The notes: generated from the sequence alone by a model not told the origin. Positions 8,351 through 15,982 are shown, counted from the first letter of the stretch. The stretch is DNA of 30,631 nt from an uncultured Eubacteriales bacterium (GCA_900548795.1 URLT01000009.1:1-30631), one strand, 5' to 3'. A program made the numbers and translations.

Positions 8351-8869
8351 ATGGAAGCATTACAAGCGATCTATGAGCGCCGGAGCTGCCGCTGCTTTTT
8401 GCCGCAGCAGGTCGACGAACGGCAGCTCTCGGCTGTTCTGACGGCCGGAACCTACGCGCCGACGGGCATGGGGCGTCAGTCTCCGCGCATCGTCGTGCTG
8501 CAAAAACGCGAGGACATCGACGCGCTCGAGCGCCTGAACGCCGCGATCATGGGTCAGCCCGACGCGCACCCGTTTTATGGCGCGCCGACGGTCTGCGTCG
8601 TGCTGGCGGATGCCGCCGCGCACACCGCCGTGGAGGACGGCTCGCTCGTGCTCGGCAATCTGATGCTTGCGGCGGAGGCCGTGGGGCTGGGGAGCTGCTG
8701 GATCCACCGCGCGCGCGAGGAATTTGCCACGCCCGCAGGGCAGGTGATGCTGCGCCGCTGGGGCGTCGTCGGCGAATACATCGGCGTCGGCCACTGCCTG
8801 CTGGGCTATCGCGCCGCCGAGCCGAACCCGCGCGTCTCGCGCAAGCCGGATTATGTGATCCGTCCGTAA
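8351..8869 (+). CDS. nitroreductase-family protein
   Basis: A 172-residue member of the FMN-dependent nitroreductase superfamily, short but within the range of its compact members. The N-terminal AIYERRSCRCF matches the RRSxRxF FMN-phosphate motif, followed by the APTGMGRQSPRIVVL segment, GAPTVCVVLAD, and the GLGSCWIHRAREEF stretch near the C-terminal flavin site. Such proteins use NAD(P)H to reduce nitro groups, quinones or other acceptors; the physiological substrate cannot be read from the sequence. The start at 8351 is chosen because AGGAGGT lies at 8339-8345; the upstream in-frame ATG at 8297 falls inside the MITE. Any native promoter upstream is displaced or replaced by MITE copy 1. Confidence 0.87.
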   Translation: MEALQAIYERRSCRCFLPQQVDERQLSAVLTAGTYAPTGMGRQSPRIVVLQKREDIDALERLNAAIMGQPDAHPFYGAPTVCVVLADAAAHTAVEDGSLVLGNLMLAAEAVGLGSCWIHRAREEFATPAGQVMLRRWGVVGEYIGVGHCLLGYRAAEPNPRVSRKPDYVIRP

Positions 8870-8886
8870 TTTTTCGGCGCGAGGGC

Positions 8887-8916
8887 TTGCACATTTCTCA
8901 AAATACGAGATACTAT
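8887..8916 (+). promoter_or_regulatory. promoter for the 51-residue membrane protein
   Basis: TTGCAC at 8887-8892 and TACTAT at 8911-8916 are separated by 18 bases. The predicted start near 8923 leaves a leader of about 150 bases before the ATG at 9074, containing a small hairpin with arms CGTGC and GCACG near 8978-8991. Confidence 0.5.
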
Positions 8917-9073
8917 ACGCAAAAGAAAAGGCTGTCGAGCTTTCGTTCGCACCCAATTCTGCACAAGACGGCGCAGCGTGCCCCAGCACGATGCCCGCGC
9001 GCGAAGGAAACACGATTCAACAGAAGCTTTCCGGTGCTTTGCCCGGAGGTATTTTTCGAAGGAGGACGGATGC

Positions 9074-9229
9074 ATGAACAAGACCCTGAGAGCCTTGATC
9101 TCCATCATGGGGATCCTGATCGCCGCCAGCGCATTGGCCGACATGATGATGCACTTCTGGGATAACCTGAAGAGCCTGCTTCCCTGCGGCTGCTGCAAGA
9201 AGGACACGGAATCGGAGAACGAGGCATAA
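9074..9229 (+). CDS. small one-TM protein, 51 residues
   Basis: A 51-residue protein not assigned to any family. Residues 5-27 form a hydrophobic helix (TLRALISIMGILIAASALAD and on) followed by an amphipathic MMMHFWDNLKSLL segment, then a CGCC cluster with two Lys and an acidic end. It is supported as a real gene by an excellent ribosome binding site (AAGGAGG at 9059-9065) with good spacing, by a promoter-like sequence upstream and by a GC-rich hairpin right after the stop. It could be a single-span membrane peptide with metal-binding or disulfide-forming Cys on one side. No function is proposed. The 83-residue in-frame extension to 8978 is less likely because it lacks a ribosome binding site. 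Confidence 0.7.
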   Translation: MNKTLRALISIMGILIAASALADMMMHFWDNLKSLLPCGCCKKDTESENEA

Positions 9230-9234
9230 ACGAG

Positions 9235-9260
9235 CGAGCCGGTGCACCCGCACCGGCTCG
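9235..9260 (+). terminator. hairpin after the 51-residue protein
   Basis: CGAGCCGGTGC (9235-9245), loop ACCC, then GCACCGGCTCG (9250-9260): a perfect 11-bp GC-rich stem just after the stop codon. The downstream T content is low (CAGTCTGTTG), so it is a terminator-like hairpin rather than a textbook one. Confidence 0.6.
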
Positions 9261-9410
9261 CAGTCTGTTGCGCCGCGGAAGCTCCGGATCGACCGCCTCG
9301 GCCGAGCGGCGGAGCGCTTGTCGATGCGTGCAGCTCGAAAACCCGAGGTCGCCCATATCTCGCGCGGCCCCGGCGCGGTGCTTCTGCCACGCACACCGTT
9401 CCGTGCGGCA

Positions 9411-9536
9411 GACCGGCCGGGGACGCCCGTCCGCTCGGGTGCGGCTGACCGGCCGGGGACGCCTGACCGCTCGGGTGCTCCCGACCGATCGGGTGCTCCC
9501 AACTGCCCGGCTGCATCGGACGGCAGGGCATCCCAT
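9411..9536. repeat. 18-bp degenerate tandem repeat, seven units
   Basis: Units start at 9411, 9429, 9447, 9465, 9483, 9501 and 9519. The clearest is GACCGATCGGGTGCTCCC (9483-9500); others vary at several positions. Units 1 and 3 differ at one base, suggesting a 36-bp higher-order unit. The last two units are also the start of the longer duplicated block. Confidence 0.75.
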
Positions 9537-9545
9537 TTTGCTCAC

Positions 9546-9583
9546 TTAAAGATTGCCGCGTCGCTTCGCTCCTCGCAATGACA
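9546..9583 (-). repeat. REP-like palindromic repeat 1, short-core type
   Basis: Begins TTAAAGATTGCCGCG and ends CCTCGCAATGACA on the plus strand; core TCGCTTCGCT. ATTGC and GCAAT arms pair to give a hairpin. Confidence 0.9.
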
Positions 9584-9677
9584 GGATTGACGGGTTTTGC
9601 CCTTGCAAAGTAGGAGTTGTTTCCCTTTTTTAGATTTTCCGGCTGCGCCAATCGGCACGGCATCCCGCGACGATACC

Positions 9678-9715
9678 TTAAAGATTGCCGCGTCGCTTCG
9701 CTCCTCGCAATGACA
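9678..9715 (-). repeat. REP-like palindromic repeat 2, short-core type
   Basis: Identical over 38 bases to the copy at 9546-9583, same orientation. Confidence 0.9.
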
Positions 9716-9802
9716 AAACTGATGGGTTTCCTTCGGAATCCCGACGTTTTGCGACGCCGCGAATTGGTATTTACTTTCGAAAAATCGAAAAACCTCCCGA
9801 TG

Positions 9803-9847
9803 TGTCATTGCGAGGAGGGCGCGCGCGCCCGACGCGGCAATCTTTGA
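9803..9847 (+). repeat. REP-like palindromic repeat 3, long-core type
   Basis: Starts TGTCATTGCGAGGA and ends GACGCGGCAATCTTTGA. The core is the perfect palindrome GGGCGCGCGCGCCC, replacing the short GCGAAGC-type core of the other copies. Confidence 0.88.
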
Positions 9848-9927
9848 GCCGGAGCATGGCATCCCGGAACGAAGTACGGCAAAACACTGAAAACGGCACA
9901 CGGTTTTTAGCCATCGTGACCGAGAGC

Positions 9928-9969
9928 CGAGGCGCTCCCGACCGCCGCTCGGGGGATGCCTCGATTTTT
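9928..9969 (+). terminator. orphan terminator-like hairpin in the repeat island
   Basis: CGAGGC (9928-9933) pairs with GCCTCG (9958-9963) and the inner CTCCCGA with TCGGGGG, closing on a seven-base loop, followed at once by ATTTTTA. No annotated gene lies upstream within 700 bases on this strand. Confidence 0.5.
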
Positions 9970-10076
9970 ACATTATTAATAGAATATTATGGAATCATCA
10001 GGAAATTTGGAAAATCATGGTAGTCCCTGCTGGTTTCCCGGCTGCATCGGACGGCACGGCATCCCATTTTGCTCAC

Positions 10077-10114
10077 TTAAAGATTGCCGCGTCGCTTCGC
10101 TCCTCGCAATGACA
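10077..10114 (-). repeat. REP-like palindromic repeat 4, short-core type
   Basis: Same 38-base sequence as the copies at 9546 and 9678, with the same preceding CATCCCATTTTGCTCAC flank as the first. Confidence 0.9.
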
Positions 10115-10230
10115 AAAATGATGGGTTTCCTTGGGAAAACCGGACGGGTTTTGCCCTTGCAAAGTAGGAGCTGTTTCCTTTTTTTAGATTTTCCGGCTGC
10201 GCCAATCGGCACGGCATCCCGTGTCGCACG

Positions 10231-10268
10231 TTAAAGATTGCCGCGTCGCTACGCTCCTCGCAATGACA
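10231..10268 (-). repeat. REP-like palindromic repeat 5, short-core type
   Basis: One substitution in the core (TCGCTACGCT instead of TCGCTTCGCT); otherwise identical to copies 1, 2 and 4. Confidence 0.9.
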
Positions 10269-10334
10269 AAATTGATGGTTTTTGGGGAAAATTGGTTACC
10301 GCTCACTTTAACAGAAATGGGAGTGATCTGTTAG

Positions 10335-10380
10335 AAAAACCGGCGGTCTGTCGATCAATGCGACAAAACCGCCGGTTTTC
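10335..10380 (-). terminator. terminator of the parA-parB-serS-hydratase operon
   Basis: On the minus strand a 12-bp stem AAAACCGGCGGT / ACCGCCGGTTTT (10379-10368 with 10347-10336) is followed by T residues. It begins about 28 bases after the hydratase stop codon. Confidence 0.85.
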
Positions 10381-10407
10381 CTGTTTTTCTTGTCTGCCGG
10401 GGGAGAC

Positions 10408-12627
10408 TTACTTCGCGTAGTAATTGATCAGGCAGCCTGCGAGGAGAATGTCGCGCTCCTCGCGCGTGAGGCGCTCGAGCTTGAGCGTGATCGGCTTGCG
10501 CGCGTCGCCCTGCAGCAGCACGGCCTCGACGCGGTCGGCCTCGCCCAGCAGCGCCGCGCGGATGCCCGGAACATAGAGCCGGTCGCCGGGCTGCATGTTG
10601 TAGTCGGCGATGCGGTCGACCGTGAAGGGCACCATGCCCCAGTTGATGACGTTGCTGCGGTAGCGCTTCGTCGCGAAATCCTCGCAGAGGTTCGCTGCGC
10701 CGCCGAGCACGCGCTGGCAGCTCGCCGCCTGCTCGCGCGCCGAGCCGTCGCCGGGGCGGATCGCCATCACGGCGCTGCCGAGACCGGTCGTTTTCGGGTC
10801 GAATTCCCCGAGATCGACGCTCTCCGGGTCGGCGCGGCGCTTTTGCTCCTGCTCCCGCACGGCCTTGGCGCGGCCGACATAGGCCGGATCCTTGCGGCTC
10901 AGGGCAAATTCGCTCAGGCGCAGCGGATTGCTGCGGTAGGACGACGTCTCGCCGGACGGGATCAGCTCGTCCGTGGTCGTGACGGGATCATAGATCGCCG
11001 AGGCGACCGTCAGCAGCAGGTTTTCCGGCAGGGCGATCTGCTCCGGCCAGTCGGCGATGTTCGGGCCGAACACCAGCGGCTCCTCGGGCTGCGGGCGCCC
11101 GACGCCGTGATAAACGCGGCTGTAGGGCGCGGGGTTGAACACATAATCGACCTCCGCCGGGTCGCTTTCGAGCCATTCCAGCTCGGTCGCCGGGGTGATC
11201 GCGCCGCCGTTGAGCGCGGAGGCCGCAATCGAGCGCGCGTCCATGAGCGCGACATAGGCCGCCTGCCCGTCCGAGGGCTTCGAGCCTTCCCGGTTCGGGA
11301 AGTTGCGCGTCGAATGGCGCAGAGAGAACGCGCCGTTGGCCGGGACATCTCCCGCGCCGAAGCACGGCCCGCAGAACGCGCTGCGGATCGAGGCGCCGGC
11401 GGCCATCAGGTCGGTCAGCGCGCCCGTGCGCATCAGCTCCATCATGACCGGCTGGCTGGCCGGGTAGCACGAGAGCCAGAAGCGGTCGTCGCCGAGGGCG
11501 CGCCCGCGCAGGATCTCGGCCGTGCGGAGCAGATTTTGATAAGTACCGCCGGAGCAGCCCGCAATGACGCCCTGATCGGCGTAGAATCGACCGTTTTTGA
11601 GCTTCTTCAGCAGGGATTCCGGCTGCTTTTTCAGGCCGAGCGCCGAGGGCGTCGCCTCGTCGACCGCGTGCAGCAGGTCGGCGGCGTTCTCGTTGAATTC
11701 GCGGATCGTGTAGGCATTCGACGGGTGGAAGGGCAGCGCGATCATCGGCTCGACGCGGCTGAGGTCGACCTCGATGAGCGCGTCGTAATACGCGCCGTCC
11801 TGCGGCGCAAGCGCGCGATAGGCCTCGGCGCGGCCGTGCGCGGTAAGGCTGCGGCGCACGGTGTCGTCGGTCTGCCAGACCGAGGTCAGGCAGCTCGTCT
11901 CGGTGGTCATGACGTCGATGCCGTTGCGGTAGTCCATCGCGAGGCTCGCGATGCCGTCGCCGAAGAACTCCATCACGCTGTTTTTGACCGTTCCGGCGCG
12001 GAAGGTCGCGCCGATCAGCGCCAGCGCGACGTCCTGCGGGCCGACGCCCGCGCGGGGCTTACCGGTCAGGTGCACGCCGACCACGCGCGGATAAGCAATG
12101 TCATAGGTCTTTTCAAGGAGCTGCTTGACCAGCTCCGGGCCGCCCTCGCCGATTGCCATCGTGCCGTAGGCGCCGTAGCGCGTGTGTGAGTCCGAGCCGA
12201 GGATCATGCGTCCGCCGCCCGCGTACATCTCGCGCATATAGCTGTGGATGACGGCCTGATGCGCCGGGACGAATTCGCCGCCGTAGCGCTTCGCGGCCGA
12301 CAGGCCGAAGACGTGGTCGTCCTCGTTGATCGTTCCGCCGACGGCGCAGAGCGAATTGTGGCAGTTCGTCAGCACATAGGGCAGCGGAAAGCGCTCCAGA
12401 CCCGAGGCGCGCGCCGTCTGGATGATGCCGACATAGGTGATGTCGTGCGAGGCCATGGCGTCGAAGCGGATGCGCAGACGCTCGGGGTCGCCGGAGGTGT
12501 TGTGCGCCTGCAAAATGCCGTAGCTGATCGTGCGCTTCTTGCCCTCTGCGGGGATGCGCGCGCTCTGCGCGGCGGCGATCAGCCGCCCGTTTTCAAGGAA
12601 ATATCCCTCATTGTGAACCGTTACCAT
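10408..12627 (-). CDS. aconitase-family hydratase (YbhJ-like)
   Basis: A 739-residue member of the aconitase superfamily. Conserved parts are GSDSHTRYGAYG (residues 144-155), the cluster-ligand segments GCSGGTYQN (C358) and CGPCFGAG (C419, C422), and STRNFPNREGSK (439-450), followed by the swivel domain. The first ligand context is GCSGG instead of the GSCTN of true aconitases, and overall it resembles the uncharacterised YbhJ-type hydratases more than AcnA/AcnB or LeuC/LeuD. It probably carries a [4Fe-4S] cluster and dehydrates or isomerises a hydroxy-acid, but the substrate is unknown. The ribosome binding site is a GGGGGG-type stretch 6-12 bases before the ATG. It is 15 bases after serS and is the last gene of the operon. 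Confidence 0.85.
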   Translation of the reverse strand: MVTVHNEGYFLENGRLIAAAQSARIPAEGKKRTISYGILQAHNTSGDPERLRIRFDAMASHDITYVGIIQTARASGLERFPLPYVLTNCHNSLCAVGGTINEDDHVFGLSAAKRYGGEFVPAHQAVIHSYMREMYAGGGRMILGSDSHTRYGAYGTMAIGEGGPELVKQLLEKTYDIAYPRVVGVHLTGKPRAGVGPQDVALALIGATFRAGTVKNSVMEFFGDGIASLAMDYRNGIDVMTTETSCLTSVWQTDDTVRRSLTAHGRAEAYRALAPQDGAYYDALIEVDLSRVEPMIALPFHPSNAYTIREFNENAADLLHAVDEATPSALGLKKQPESLLKKLKNGRFYADQGVIAGCSGGTYQNLLRTAEILRGRALGDDRFWLSCYPASQPVMMELMRTGALTDLMAAGASIRSAFCGPCFGAGDVPANGAFSLRHSTRNFPNREGSKPSDGQAAYVALMDARSIAASALNGGAITPATELEWLESDPAEVDYVFNPAPYSRVYHGVGRPQPEEPLVFGPNIADWPEQIALPENLLLTVASAIYDPVTTTDELIPSGETSSYRSNPLRLSEFALSRKDPAYVGRAKAVREQEQKRRADPESVDLGEFDPKTTGLGSAVMAIRPGDGSAREQAASCQRVLGGAANLCEDFATKRYRSNVINWGMVPFTVDRIADYNMQPGDRLYVPGIRAALLGEADRVEAVLLQGDARKPITLKLERLTREERDILLAGCLINYYAK

Positions 12628-12642
12628 CGAGCCGCCCCCCGA

Positions 12643-13932
12643 TTATTTCTTCTCGAGGATTTCCAGACCGCCGAGATATTTGCGCAGCACCTCGGGCACG
12701 ACGACGGAGCCGTCGGCGCGCTGGTTCTGCTCGACCATGGCCGGGAAAATGCGCGAGGTCGCGAGGCCGGAGCCGTTGAGCGTGTGGACGAACTCGGTCT
12801 TGCCGGTCGCCTCGCGGCGGAAACGGATGTTGCCGCGCCGCGCCTGATAATCGCGGGCGTTCGAGACGGAGGAGACTTCCTTATAGCCGTTCATGGACGG
12901 AATTTGAATTTCAATGTCATAGGTGCGCGCCATGGAGGCCGAGCAGTCGCCCGCCGCGAGCTTCACGGTGCGGAAATGGAAGCCCAGACCTTTGACGAGG
13001 TTCTCGGCCTTGGTGACCAGCTCCTCGAAGGCCTCGTCGGATTTCTCCGGCAGGCAATACTGGAACATCTCGACCTTGTTGAACTGATGGCCGCGCACCA
13101 TGCCGCGCTCGTCGGCGCGGTGGCTGCCCGCCTCGCGGCGGAAGCACGGCGTATAGGCAAAGAGCTTGTGCGGCAGGTCGGATTCGGCGAGAATTTCGTC
13201 GCGGTGGAGGCTGGCCAGCGCGGTCTCGGCCGTCGGGAGCATGAAGTGCATCCGGTCGTCGGTCGGATTTTCGATCTTATAGACCTCGTCGGCGAATTTC
13301 GGGAACTGCCCCGCCGTCTCACCGCAGCGGTACTCGAGCATCAGCGGCAGCACGACCATCTCGTAGCCGTCGGCCAGATGCTGGTCGATGAAATAGTTCA
13401 GCAGCGCCCATTCCAGACGGCTGCCCATGCCGCGGTACATCCAGAAGCCCGAGCCGGCCAGCTTCGTGCCGCGCTCATAGTCGATCAGCCCGAGGTCGGT
13501 GCAGAGGTCGACGTGATGCTTCGGCTCAAAGTCGAAGGAATGCGGCTTGCCGTAGTAGCGCAGCGGCTCGTTGTTCTCCTTGCCGCCGGGCTTCAGGTCG
13601 GGGTCGGGCAGGTTCGGAAGGCTCAGCATCAGCGTGCGATACTCGGCCTCGACGTCGCCGAGCGCCTTGTCGTTCTCGGCGATCTGCGCCTTCAGCTCGG
13701 CCATGCGCTTGAAGATCGGCGCGACGTCCTCGCCCGCCTTTTTCTTCATCGGGATCTCTTTCGAGACGCGGTTCTGCTCGGCCTTGTCGGTCTCCGTCGA
13801 GAGGATCAGCGCGCGGCGCTTGGCGTCCAGCTCGAGGATGCGGTCGACCTGCGCGTCGCAGTCGACCTCCTTTGCGCGCAGCCCGGCCTTGACGGCCTCG
13901 GGATTTTCTTTGATTCGTTTGATGTCCAGCAT
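12643..13932 (-). CDS. serS: seryl-tRNA synthetase
   Basis: A 429-residue class II aminoacyl-tRNA synthetase that charges tRNA-Ser and also supplies Ser-tRNA for selenocysteine synthesis where present. The N-terminus MLDIKRIKENPEAVKAGL is the classic SerRS start and leads into a long two-helix coiled-coil arm (about residues 30-100) that contacts the tRNA long variable arm. Motif 2 is in CFRREAGSHRADERGMVRGH and motif 3 in NGSGLATSRIFPAMVEQNQ. There is no room for a T-box leader: the upstream gene ends 9 bases before the start and its stop overlaps the GAGGTGAT ribosome binding site. Transcription must come mainly from upstream, inside a chromosome partitioning operon, which is unusual for serS. 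Confidence 0.95.
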   Translation of the reverse strand: MLDIKRIKENPEAVKAGLRAKEVDCDAQVDRILELDAKRRALILSTETDKAEQNRVSKEIPMKKKAGEDVAPIFKRMAELKAQIAENDKALGDVEAEYRTLMLSLPNLPDPDLKPGGKENNEPLRYYGKPHSFDFEPKHHVDLCTDLGLIDYERGTKLAGSGFWMYRGMGSRLEWALLNYFIDQHLADGYEMVVLPLMLEYRCGETAGQFPKFADEVYKIENPTDDRMHFMLPTAETALASLHRDEILAESDLPHKLFAYTPCFRREAGSHRADERGMVRGHQFNKVEMFQYCLPEKSDEAFEELVTKAENLVKGLGFHFRTVKLAAGDCSASMARTYDIEIQIPSMNGYKEVSSVSNARDYQARRGNIRFRREATGKTEFVHTLNGSGLATSRIFPAMVEQNQRADGSVVVPEVLRKYLGGLEILEKK

Positions 13933-13941
13933 ACGATCACC

Positions 13942-14316
13942 TCATTCTAAGTTTTGCTGGTCCAGAAGCTCCAGCAGACTGTCATAAATCTTTGCGGCGG
14001 GCTCGGGAAGATCCGCCTTGCAGGATGCAAGCTCGTCCATGCACCGCGCGAAGGCGCCGGCGTCGCCGATGCGGTTGGCCTCCTGCGCCTGCACGAGCAG
14101 GAGCGTCGCGCTCGTTTCGCGCTGAATGGCCTCGATGTTTTCGGAAGCGCCCTGGCTGGCTGCGTCGAAATTATCCTGCATATAATGCACCTTCACCACC
14201 AGCGAGATCGCCACGAGCAGAAAGGCTGCCGCGAACAAAATGCCCATGTATTCGACCATGGCTCGTTTTTTTCTCGGCGTGAGCGGTTCCTCCTGCGCTG
14301 TTTGCTTATGCTCCAT
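13942..14316 (-). CDS. one-TM protein between parB and serS, unknown function
   Basis: A 124-residue protein. A basic N-terminus (PRKKRAMVEY) precedes one membrane helix at about residues 26-44 (YMGILFAAAFLLVAISLVV), and the remaining 80 residues look helical, with an acidic, Gln-rich stretch that may form a short coiled coil. The charge pattern suggests N-in, C-out topology. Its start overlaps the end of parB by 11 bases and its TGA overlaps the serS ribosome binding site, so translation is likely coupled to both. It is not a recognisable partner of ParB; the frequent DUF4446 neighbour of parB in clostridia looks different. No function is proposed. Confidence 0.75.
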   Translation of the reverse strand: MEHKQTAQEEPLTPRKKRAMVEYMGILFAAAFLLVAISLVVKVHYMQDNFDAASQGASENIEAIQRETSATLLLVQAQEANRIGDAGAFARCMDELASCKADLPEPAAKIYDSLLELLDQQNLE

Positions 14317-15190
14317 GTGTGTCCTCCGTTCGTTTCAGGGCGCAAAGCGCCTCATATAATTTTTGCAGATCGTCCTCGCCGTAAAAATCCAGCTCGACGC
14401 GCCCCTTGCGTTTGCCGTTGACGATATGCACCCGCCGCCCGAGACGCCGCGTCAGGTGCTTCTCGCACTCGGCGACGTAATCCACGGCCAGCGGCTCCGG
14501 CTCCTCCTTTGGCTTTTCCTCGGCGGCCATGCGCTTGCACATCGCCTCGGCCTGCCGCACCGAGAGCCGCAGAGCCAGAATTTTCTGCGCCGCAGCCTTT
14601 TGCAGCCGCCCGTTCGGGAGCGTCAGGATGGCGCGGGCGTGACCCGCGGTCAGCTCGCCGGCCTCCACGAGCGCGCGCACCTCGTCCGAGAGCGTCAGCA
14701 GGCGCAGCGCGTTTGCAACGGCGGAGCGCGATTTTCCGACCTGCTGCGCGGCCTGCTCCTGCGTCAGCCCATATTCCTCGAGCAGAGCGCGGTAACCCTC
14801 GGCCTCCTCCATGGGATTTAGATCCTCGCGCTGGAGGTTTTCGACCAGCGCCAGCTCCATGACCGTGCGGTCGTCGGCCTCGACGACCGTCACCGGCACC
14901 TCGGAAAGCCCGGCCAGACGGCAGGCGCGCCAGCGCCGCTCGCCGGCGATGATCTGATAGTAGCCGTCGCTCGTCTCGCGAACGGCAAGGGGCTGCAGCA
15001 GCCCATGCTGCGCGATCGAGTCGGCCAGCGCCTGAAGCTCGACCTCGTCGAAGCGCTTGCGCGGCTGATTGGGGTTCGGCTCGATGCGCTGCAGCGGCAG
15101 GACGGTGACGGCCTGCTTCGCGTCGCTATCGGAAAAATCGTCGATCAGCGCCCCAAGCCCGCGCCCCAGACCACGTTGTTTGATTCCCAT
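14306..15190 (-). CDS. parB: chromosome partitioning protein ParB (Spo0J)
   Basis: A 294-residue ParB/Spo0J protein. It opens with GLGRGLGALI, the typical N-terminal box that contacts ParA. The ParB/Srx CTP-binding domain includes NPNQPRKRFDE (residues 39-49) and GERRWRACRLAG (83-94). The helix-turn-helix that reads parS is at about 142-165 (LTQEQAAQQVGKSRSAVANA), and a C-terminal dimerisation domain follows. ParB loads on parS as a CTP-dependent sliding clamp, recruits SMC and stimulates ParA. It starts 3 bases after parA, and two perfect parS sites lie within 2 kb. Confidence 0.95.
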   Translation of the reverse strand: MGIKQRGLGRGLGALIDDFSDSDAKQAVTVLPLQRIEPNPNQPRKRFDEVELQALADSIAQHGLLQPLAVRETSDGYYQIIAGERRWRACRLAGLSEVPVTVVEADDRTVMELALVENLQREDLNPMEEAEGYRALLEEYGLTQEQAAQQVGKSRSAVANALRLLTLSDEVRALVEAGELTAGHARAILTLPNGRLQKAAAQKILALRLSVRQAEAMCKRMAAEEKPKEEPEPLAVDYVAECEKHLTRRLGRRVHIVNGKRKGRVELDFYGEDDLQKLYEALCALKRTEDTHGA

Positions 15191-15193
15191 GTC

Positions 15194-15949
15194 TTACTCC
15201 TTCCTGCGGATCTCGTCGGCGACGGCCTGATAGGCCTGCGCGCCGCGCGAGGCGCGGTCATAGGCGAACACCGGCACGCCGTAGCTCGGCGCCTCGGCCA
15301 GCCGGACGTTGCGCGGGATCGCCGTGGCGAATACCTTCCCGGGAAAATGCCGCCGCACCTCCTGCGCGACCTGATTGGAGAAATTCGTCCGTCCGTCAAA
15401 CATTGTCAGCAGCACGCCGAAGACGTGCAGCTTCGGGTTCAGACGTTTTTTCACGGCGCGGAGCGTCGACATCAGGTCAGAAAGCCCCTCGAGCGCGTAA
15501 TACTCGCACTGCACCGGGATCAGGATGCTGTCGGCGGCGCAGAGCGCATTGAGCGTGAGCAGCTCGAGCGAGGGCGGGCAGTCGATGAAAATATAATCGT
15601 AGCTGTCGCGCAGAAGCGCCAGCCGATCTCTGAGGCAATATTCCCGGCGCTCCATGCCGATCAGCTCGACCGATGCGCCCGCCAGCGCGGCCGACGAGGG
15701 CATTACATCGCCGTATTCTGTCATGATGATGCTTTTTTCCGGGGAAACGTCGTTGATGATGACGTCATAAACGCCGACCTTGATGCCTCGCTTGTCGACG
15801 CCCATGCCGGAGGTCGCGTTGGCCTGCGGGTCGAAATCGCAGAGCAGGACGCGCGCGCCGGCCTCGTGCAGCGCGGCGCTCAGGTTTACGGACGTCGTGG
15901 TTTTCCCGACGCCGCCCTTTTGGTTCACGACGGCTATGATCTTCGCCAT
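15194..15949 (-). CDS. parA: chromosome partitioning ATPase ParA (Soj)
   Basis: A 251-residue ParA/Soj ATPase of the short chromosomal type without an N-terminal helix-turn-helix. The deviant Walker A motif KGGVGKTT is at residues 11-18, LLCDFDPQANAT follows as the A' motif, and FIDCPPSLELLTLNAL is the Walker B region. With ParB it segregates or organises newly replicated origins and in Firmicutes also affects DnaA. It is the first gene of the operon, preceded by AAAGGAGG and a promoter. Confidence 0.95.
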   Translation of the reverse strand: MAKIIAVVNQKGGVGKTTTSVNLSAALHEAGARVLLCDFDPQANATSGMGVDKRGIKVGVYDVIINDVSPEKSIIMTEYGDVMPSSAALAGASVELIGMERREYCLRDRLALLRDSYDYIFIDCPPSLELLTLNALCAADSILIPVQCEYYALEGLSDLMSTLRAVKKRLNPKLHVFGVLLTMFDGRTNFSNQVAQEVRRHFPGKVFATAIPRNVRLAEAPSYGVPVFAYDRASRGAQAYQAVADEIRRKE

Positions 15950-15982
15950 GCGGCAGCCTCCTTTTTCCTTTATCCGGGCATC

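Larger units (their letters stand above)
9261..10334. repeat. gene-free repeat island A
   Basis: About 1.07 kb without a credible gene. It holds an 18-bp tandem array, five palindromic REP-like repeats, a roughly 210-230-bp block present twice (9506-9715 and 10037-10268) and an orphan terminator-like hairpin at 9928-9969. Open frames here are low-complexity and change frame within repeats. The patch at 9970-10020 is noticeably AT-rich compared with the surroundings. Confidence 0.8.

Noticed and set aside
9242..9581. Open frames over the 18-bp array encoding GTPDRSGAPDRSG-type repeats
   Set aside because: A product of the tandem repeat length being a multiple of three; no ribosome binding site and no conserved domain.
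9546..10268. Possible CRISPR array from the repeated 38-mers
   Set aside because: Spacing is irregular (about 95 to 360 bases), flanks are themselves repeated, orientation is mixed and there are no cas genes.
10390..12189. Long plus-strand open frame (599 codons) antisense to the hydratase
   Set aside because: GC-rich codon use opens the complementary frame; its Arg/Ala/Val/Glu-rich peptide matches no family and it lacks a ribosome binding site. The same applies to 12244-13950 (antisense to serS).
13933..13941. T-box riboswitch for serS
   Set aside because: Only 9 bases separate serS from the upstream gene; there is no room for a T-box and none of its conserved sequence was seen.
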